A DNA stretch of 39,846 nucleotides from Bacteroidia bacterium (GTDB lineage Bacteria > Bacteroidota > Bacteroidia > B-17B0 > Aurantibacillaceae). The stretch lies in assembly GCA_026414605.1 (NCBI GenBank), contig JAOAIP010000027.1, positions 1-39,846 on the forward strand, in the 5' to 3' direction. Each line of letters begins with the position of its first letter. The stretch's first letter is position 1. The position numbers and the translations under genes were made by a program. Below, piece by piece: positions 35,901 to 39,846 of this stretch. The notes beneath the pieces were generated by a model. The model was not told the origin of the DNA. It worked only from the letters and a program-made list of their open reading frames with translations, and made no database searches.

Positions 35901-36566
35901 TTCACCCTTGTAAACACCCATATTTTTATCAAGATGTCCCATATCTAATACTCCAAAACTTGGTGAAGTACTTCTTAAATTGGTTCTTCCGCCCCTGAAA
36001 CCAATCGTATCTGCAGATATTTTTCCAGTAGAATTAATTTGCAAAGTGTCTGCTACTTCTATTGCAATAACACCACCTGTTGATCCATTCCAAGGAGAAC
36101 CATAAATGGTATTATTAACCACTAAATCTGCAAAACGAGGAACTTTTATTAACTGCACTTTTCCAGAAGCTGTATAATTTTTTTGCACAGGACAATTTAA
36201 ATATACTGTATTTCCATTCACAGAATTTACTTCGGCAAATTCATAATTACCTGCATTGTTATAATTAGTAATAGCACCATAATTACTTGTATTAGGAAGT
36301 GAAACTAAAGTATTGGAAGGATTGGAATAACAATTTACACTTGCTCCTTGCATTTGAATAATCAACACTAAATCTCCAGTAGATAAAACGGGAGTAGGGG
36401 TTACTAACACATAATTATCTCCCGAATTGATATTTGAGGTTACTGAATAATATTGATTTACAATAGTATTTGTCGTAGTTGTAAAGTTTCCATTTTTTCC
36501 TAATTGGGCATTTAAAAAGTTTACATAAAAGGAAAACAAAATACAACTCATCCAAATTTTTCTCAT
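32937..36566 (-). CDS. Large T9SS cargo: glycine-rich, repeat, PKD and CHU_C domains
   Basis: This is a 1209-aa secreted protein. A signal peptide (~1-20, ending FLNAQ) leads into a beta-helix-like region, then a glycine-rich part (~225-500) with several Gly6-8 runs. Five tandem 69-aa Ig-like repeats follow (612-956; each opens 'PTITVNSSTICSGQSATL' and includes 'SYTWNTGA'). Two PKD-like domains (~957-1115, 'WNFGDSNT') precede a C-terminal CHU_C sorting domain (~1118-1209: 'IPNVFTPNGDGTND', 'FDRWG', 'TGTYFYLI'). The last domain marks it as type B T9SS cargo, so it should be exposed on or released from the cell surface, probably as an adhesin-like protein. It has its own promoter candidate and shares a bidirectional terminator with tig. 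Confidence 0.92.
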   Translation of the reverse strand: MRKIWMSCILFSFYVNFLNAQLGKNGNFTTTTNTIVNQYYSVTSNINSGDNYVLVTPTPVLSTGDLVLIIQMQGASVNCYSNPSNTLVSLPNTSNYGAITNYNNAGNYEFAEVNSVNGNTVYLNCPVQKNYTASGKVQLIKVPRFADLVVNNTIYGSPWNGSTGGVIAIEVADTLQINSTGKISADTIGFRGGRTNLRSTSPSFGVLDMGHLDKNMGVYKGESIAGDTGVYATQFSGRFGKGAVANGGGGGNAVNAGGGGGANAGDTSNWNGKGNPDVSNPSWVTAWNLETPGFASNVSSGGGRGGYTYSNSNKDPLVYGPNDYSNWGGDGRSNNGGLGGRPLDYASGRVFLGGGGGAGDADNNYGGRGGSGGGIIFILNYGRIIANGIITANGRDGYNTSTPTPNINDLTGRDGAGGGGGGGAIIIKTPNPVVGSPTVTAKGGNGGNQQMKSGYIFGSPNDAYGPGGGGGGGYIGSNVTIPNTNVSGGNNGIVQYLSGSNGCQIDNNFPPNGATKGGSGIVTNTLTPPELLSISPSTISVCIGSPVTATAISTNTNNTIFWYSSYTSTSSIATGSVLSLPAFSVAGTYTYYAGTCPGLYRGILTITVNPNPTITVNSSTICSGQSATLIASGASSYTWNIGANTNSIVVSPTSSTNYTVSGTSSGCVSSQTTQVIVTPLPTITVNSSTICSGQSATLVASGAVSYTWNTGATTSSIVVSPSSNTTYTVSGGVVGCTDTKTTQVIVNPNPTITVNSSTICSGQSATLIASGSSSYTWNTGANTNSIVVSPTSSTNYTVNGTSSGCVSSQTTQVIVTPLPTITVNSSTICSGQSATLIASGASSYTWNTGANTNSIVVSPTSSTNYTVNGTSSGCVSSQTTQVIVTPLPTITVNSSTICSGQSATLVASGASSYTWNTGALTSSIVVSPSSTSIYTVVGQINGCLDTKTTNVIVLTAPNLSITSTNSLVCQNNCISFTYLPSNYTNVQFNYGDGNGYVNANSYCFNTIGIYTVVAKGTYTNMCLSVSQPFTINVIPIPTASFSIPSQAYSNENISIINTSTGAQLYIWNFGDSNTLSTYSTNINHSYSNEGTYCILLTAVDTVNYCSDTITKCISIQDNFNIEIPNVFTPNGDGTNDVFKVRSKSIKDFEGKIFDRWGVLLFEWNDVNTGWNGYLKNNAKAPTGTYFYLIKCTLLNGEVKEYKGYLTLME
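33699..34733 (-). repeat. Five tandem 207-bp coding repeats
   Basis: The same landmark (GAACTATTTA on the + strand) occurs at 33883, 34090, 34297, 34504 and 34711, exactly 207 bp apart, which equals 69 codons. Boundaries set by the first Pro of each unit are 34733, 34526, 34319, 34112 and 33905. Units 3 and 4 (coding order) differ by one residue; units 1, 3 and 4 form one type, and units 2 and 5 another (ending with '...DTKTT.VIV'). Confidence 0.95.
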
Positions 36567-36586
36567 ACTACTTTTATTTTTTGAGG

Positions 36587-36594
36587 CAAATGTA
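36587..36594 (-). promoter_or_regulatory. -7 promoter element for the 1209-aa surface-protein gene
   Basis: The minus strand reads TACATTTG at 36594-36587, a full TAnnTTTG match ending 20 bases before the ATG at 36566. Only a T run is found in the -33 region. Confidence 0.5.
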
Positions 36595-36694
36595 TTTATT
36601 AAAATGTATATGAAATAAAATTTAAAAGGGTTGGTAAAAAAACAGGATAAATGGCAAAAACAAAGAGATTATTAGAAACAAAAATTCAAACGAT

Positions 36695-37855
36695 TTAAGA
36701 TGGATTTAATTGATTTAAAATTTCAACTGCTTGTAGTAATGTTTCTTCTTTTTTTGCAAAACAAAAACGAAGCAAATGATAATCCTTTTTTTGATGATAA
36801 AATACAGACATTGGAATACTTGCTAATTTATGCTTTTCTACTAATTCAATAGCAAATTCAGTATCTTTTTTAGTAGATATTGTAGAATAATCAAGTAAGA
36901 CAAAATAAGTTCCTTTTGACGGAAAAATTTTTAGAAAAGGATTTTGAATGCGACTGATGAAAAAATCTCTCTTTTTTTGATAGAATGTTTTTAAAGATAA
37001 ATAATGTTGAGGATTTTTTAAATATTCGGCAATTGTTTTTTGTAATGGATGATTTACTGCAAATATTAAAAACTGATGAACCTTACGCAGCACAGACATT
37101 ATTTTTTCAGGGGCTATAAGGTATCCTATTTTCCAACCTGTTGTATGAATGGTTTTTCCAAAAGAAGAAACCATTATTGAACGTTCAAAGAGTTCATCAA
37201 ATCGTAATACGGACTCGTGTTGCAAATTATCAAATATGATATGTTCATATACTTCATCACTTAAAATTAAAATGTTTGTATTTTTGATGATTTCAATAAG
37301 ATGAAGCATATCTGCGGCAGAAAGCACTGCCCCAGTAGGATTATGGGGAGTATTGATAATAATCATTTTAGTTTTTGGAGAAACTTTACTTCTTACTTCG
37401 TCCCAATTAATTTTAAAGTCGGGGTATTGCAATTCGCAATATACGGGTATTCCACCATTGACGATAATTGCTGGAGCATAGCAGTCGTAAGCAGGTTCAA
37501 AAAGAATGACTTCATCACCAGATTGGACAAATGCAGCAATGGCTGTATAAATGGCTTGCGTCGCCCCTGCTGTTATAGTTATTTCAGTATCAGGATTTAT
37601 TTTTCTATTGTAACAATTTTGAACAATCTCGGTGATAGTTTCCCTTAAATCAGCCGTACCGGGCATTGGAGCATATTGCTGAAATGGAGAATCCATATAT
37701 TTTTGTGCAATTTCTATTAGATGAGGGTCGGGTTGAAAATCAGGAAATCCTTGAGATAAATTAATAGCATTGTGTTTTTGAGCCAAACTGCTCATTACCG
37801 TAAAAATCGTAGTTCCAAAGTTAGAAAGTTTATCTTCTATCCTTATGTTATGCAT
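36695..37855 (-). CDS. Methionine aminotransferase-type PLP enzyme (YbdL/KAT-like)
   Basis: This 386-aa fold-type I class I/II aminotransferase shows '[13 protein letters not shown]' (31-43), typical of the YbdL/kynurenine aminotransferase branch. The PLP residues are in place: Asn172 in 'NTPHNPTGA', Asp200 and Tyr203 in 'LSDEVYEHI', and Schiff-base Lys234 in '[16 protein letters not shown]'. It transfers the amino group of methionine or aromatic amino acids to a 2-oxoacid. The first 8 bases overlap the end of bioB, so the two are translationally coupled. It is not a BioA-type (class III) enzyme, so its pairing with bioB is notable. Confidence 0.88.
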   Translation of the reverse strand: MHNIRIEDKLSNFGTTIFTVMSSLAQKHNAINLSQGFPDFQPDPHLIEIAQKYMDSPFQQYAPMPGTADLRETITEIVQNCYNRKINPDTEITITAGATQAIYTAIAAFVQSGDEVILFEPAYDCYAPAIIVNGGIPVYCELQYPDFKINWDEVRSKVSPKTKMIIINTPHNPTGAVLSAADMLHLIEIIKNTNILILSDEVYEHIIFDNLQHESVLRFDELFERSIMVSSFGKTIHTTGWKIGYLIAPEKIMSVLRKVHQFLIFAVNHPLQKTIAEYLKNPQHYLSLKTFYQKKRDFFISRIQNPFLKIFPSKGTYFVLLDYSTISTKKDTEFAIELVEKHKLASIPMSVFYHQKKDYHLLRFCFAKKEETLLQAVEILNQLNPS

Positions 37856-38816
37856 TGGCTAAAGTTTTTTGATGAACAGAAGGCATTGGTTGTAAACCTA
37901 ATATCTCAAACATTAATTTATCTTGATGGATGTCATTATTAGGAGTGGTTAATAATTTATCTCCTGCAAAGATAGAATTAGCACCTGCTAAAAAGCATAA
38001 TGCTTGGGCTTCCATTGACAACTCTAATCTTCCTGCAGATAGGCGAACCATTGATTTTGGCAAAACTATTCTTGTTGTAGCAATCATTCTTACTAATTCC
38101 CAAATAGAAACTTTTGGTTGATTTTCTAATGGTGTGCCTTTTACAGGAACTAATGTATTGATTGGAACGGACTCGGGATGTGGATTTAATAAATTAAGCG
38201 TATAAAGCATTGATATTCTATCGTCTATACTTTCGCCCATTCCTATAATACCGCCTGAACATATTGTCAGTCCTGCTTTTCTAACGTTTTGTAAAGTATT
38301 TAAACGGTCTTGATAGTTGCGAGTAGAAATGATTTTATTGTAATATTCTTCTGATGTATCAATGTTGTGATTATAAGCATACAGTCCTGCTTCTGCAAGT
38401 TTTTTGGCTTGTTCTTCATTTATCATTCCAAAGGTGGCACATACTTCTAATCCTTCATTAGTAATCATTTTCACCATTTCTAACACTTTATCAAAGTCCT
38501 TGTTGTTTCTAACTTCACGCCAAGCCGCTCCAAGGCACATTCTACTTACACCATTTTCTTTGGCATAATTAATATTTTCTTGCAATTCGGAAGGTTCCAT
38601 AAGTTTATGAACCTTAATTTCAGTATTATATTTTGCAGATTGAGGACAATAAGCACAATCTTCGGGACATCCACCTGTCTTGATAGACACCAATGAACTT
38701 ATTTGCACTTTTTTGACATCAAAATTTTGTCTATGAACTTCTGCTGCTTTATGAATAAGTTCAATGAGCGGTAATTCATAAATGGCTTTAATCTCTGTTT
38801 TTGACAAAGGTTTCAT
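37848..38816 (-). CDS. bioB: Biotin synthase
   Basis: This 322-aa radical SAM enzyme inserts sulfur into dethiobiotin to make biotin. The CxxxCxxC motif is Cys50, Cys54 and Cys57 in '[14 protein letters not shown]', followed by '[11 protein letters not shown]' and 'GGIIGMGES', typical of BioB. Length is normal for the family. No other bio genes are next to it; bioA, bioD and bioF must be elsewhere. It begins 16 bp after the nuclease-like gene and its stop overlaps the aminotransferase start. No promoter box was found directly upstream. Confidence 0.95.
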   Translation of the reverse strand: MKPLSKTEIKAIYELPLIELIHKAAEVHRQNFDVKKVQISSLVSIKTGGCPEDCAYCPQSAKYNTEIKVHKLMEPSELQENINYAKENGVSRMCLGAAWREVRNNKDFDKVLEMVKMITNEGLEVCATFGMINEEQAKKLAEAGLYAYNHNIDTSEEYYNKIISTRNYQDRLNTLQNVRKAGLTICSGGIIGMGESIDDRISMLYTLNLLNPHPESVPINTLVPVKGTPLENQPKVSIWELVRMIATTRIVLPKSMVRLSAGRLELSMEAQALCFLAGANSIFAGDKLLTTPNNDIHQDKLMFEILGLQPMPSVHQKTLANA

Positions 38817-38832
38817 ATTAGTAATTTTAGTT

Positions 38833-39846
38833 TTATGTTTTATTATTTAATGATATTTTCTCAAAAGCATATTCTTTGATATTTCTCTTCTCCTTTGAAA
38901 ATTCTATCCCTACAAGAATAATCTCTTTATTTTCTTGTTGATATTTTTCAAAATATCTTCTTTCTTTTATCTGTTCCAATGGCTTCTTGCTATCTTCAAT
39001 TTCCTCAATTACCTTAAACTCAAAAATATAAAGATAATTATCTATCTTAATCGTCAAATCAATCCTCCCTCTATTTGTAATATCTTCTGCAATACATTCT
39101 AATCCTAATGAATTAAACACACTATAAAATATAGACGAATAAAATCCTTCATACTCGTTCAATCTATTATTCACATACCATTGATACGGTATCCCTGAAA
39201 ATAATCTTTGAAATTCTTTCACTGCCACCTCTATATTCCCATCTCTCATTGACCGATAAATCCTATTAGATATACTTACTTGTTCGGATGAACCATCATT
39301 CACATAATCCTTCAAAATATAATCGTTTAATGCTACTCTTACTTCCTTATTTGGATACGATAAAATGTAAATTCGTTTTTCGTTTTGATGAATAATTTCT
39401 TTAATTGTCAAATAACCCGTTTGAAATAACAATGTAACAGGTGATATTCTCTCAATCTCAAAAGATGATAAAATAGTATCGTTCGCCTCTATGTGTTCAA
39501 TATCAGGAATAAAAAACTTCTTACTCATCAATAATTTAATCAAAAATGTTGGTGTGCCTGTCTCAAACCAATAGGGACGAAAATCATTACTTTCTGAAAA
39601 AAACAATAATATGTCAAATGGATTGTATACTCTTTCTCTTCCCCAACTATATCCATTATACCATAATCTTAATAATTCCCTATCTACACCATTCAAGTAT
39701 TCTCCAAAATATCTATCCAAGTCCTCTTCTTTGTAGCCACATATTGCCGAATACTTCTCACTAATTGTAAGATCTTTTAAGTTATTTAGTCCCGAAAAAA
39801 TAGATACTTTTGAAAACTTACTCACTCCTGTAAGTAAAACAAACTT
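38833..39846 (-). CDS. AAA-ATPase-like / PD-(D/E)XK nuclease family protein, N-terminus missing
   Basis: The reading frame runs off the right edge with no stop, and the visible 337 residues are the C-terminal part. The residues from the edge read [21 protein letters not shown], the conserved sensor-like region of the 'AAA-ATPase_like' family, so the GTG at 39825 is internal and not a start. The end carries a PD-(D/E)XK core, '[21 protein letters not shown]' split as RID and EFK (about 39008-39075). Families with this pairing occur in many copies in anaerobic and host-associated bacteria and are suspected of mobility or defence roles; function is not established. It lies 16 bp upstream of bioB on the same strand. 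Confidence 0.85.
   Translation of the reverse strand, partial: KFVLLTGVSKFSKVSIFSGLNNLKDLTISEKYSAICGYKEEDLDRYFGEYLNGVDRELLRLWYNGYSWGRERVYNPFDILLFFSESNDFRPYWFETGTPTFLIKLLMSKKFFIPDIEHIEANDTILSSFEIERISPVTLLFQTGYLTIKEIIHQNEKRIYILSYPNKEVRVALNDYILKDYVNDGSSEQVSISNRIYRSMRDGNIEVAVKEFQRLFSGIPYQWYVNNRLNEYEGFYSSIFYSVFNSLGLECIAEDITNRGRIDLTIKIDNYLYIFEFKVIEEIEDSKKPLEQIKERRYFEKYQQENKEIILVGIEFSKEKRNIKEYAFEKISLNNKT

Noticed and set aside
39823-39825. GTG as start of the nuclease-like gene
   Set aside because: The frame stays open to the window edge and the residues before it (KFVLLTG) belong to the conserved family motif, so the gene is truncated by the window.

Overview
The window is an AT-rich (roughly one third G+C by eye) chromosomal segment from a member of the Bacteroidota. 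Several signs agree. Two different type IX secretion (T9SS) C-terminal sorting domains are present, the short 'PNP...GIYFIEI' type A and the longer 'PNVFTPNGDGTND' CHU_C/gliding-associated type B. Promoters follow the Bacteroidota TTTG / TAnnTTTG pattern. There is also a fused E1 alpha/beta dehydrogenase, a divergent trigger factor and many lipoproteins. The order cannot be fixed from the sequence; Chitinophagales- or Saprospirales-like is a guess.

Layout, left to right. Positions 1-5307 (+) hold the end of nuoH, then nuoI, and then a tight run of non-nuo genes: M42 aminopeptidase, GH3-type amido synthetase, LysE-type exporter and a DUF493 protein (two ATGA overlaps), followed by a LacX-like aldose epimerase. 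Positions 5443-14905 (-) hold a signal-peptide lipoprotein, two secreted unknowns, a 1039-aa TerB-ABC-ABC2 membrane protein translationally coupled to an alpha/beta hydrolase, an EamA permease and a TPR-PD40-OmpA-like (PorE-like) protein. Positions 15034-18875 (-) are a four-gene operon: T9SS-exported PHP metallohydrolase, family 5 solute-binding lipoprotein, membrane J-domain protein and a DUF2905 protein.

Positions 19128-19517 (+) are rplS with its own promoter and terminator. Positions 19657-23109 (+) are a short surface-polysaccharide segment: Gfo/Idh/MocA oxidoreductase, lipoprotein and polyprenyl glycosylphosphotransferase. Positions 23131-26503 (-) are the topoisomerase IV A subunit and a dolichol-phosphate-mannose-synthase-like GT2. 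Positions 26688-32841 (+) are the fused E1 dehydrogenase, a 337-bp gap holding an inverted-repeat element, a barrel-TSP3-SPOR-like surface protein and trigger factor. Positions 32937-36566 (-) encode a large T9SS cargo with five 69-aa repeats. Positions 36695-39846 (-) are methionine aminotransferase, bioB and an edge-truncated AAA-ATPase-like/PD-(D/E)XK protein.

Most genes are housekeeping or standard Bacteroidota envelope genes. I found no CRISPR array, rRNA, tRNA, insertion sequence or prophage. The least explained items are the inverted-repeat element at 28784-29042, the TerB-ABC exporter with its hydrolase, the secreted PHP enzyme paired with an orphan binding lipoprotein, the recently duplicated repeats in the 1209-aa surface protein, and the peptidase/GH3/LysE gene run.
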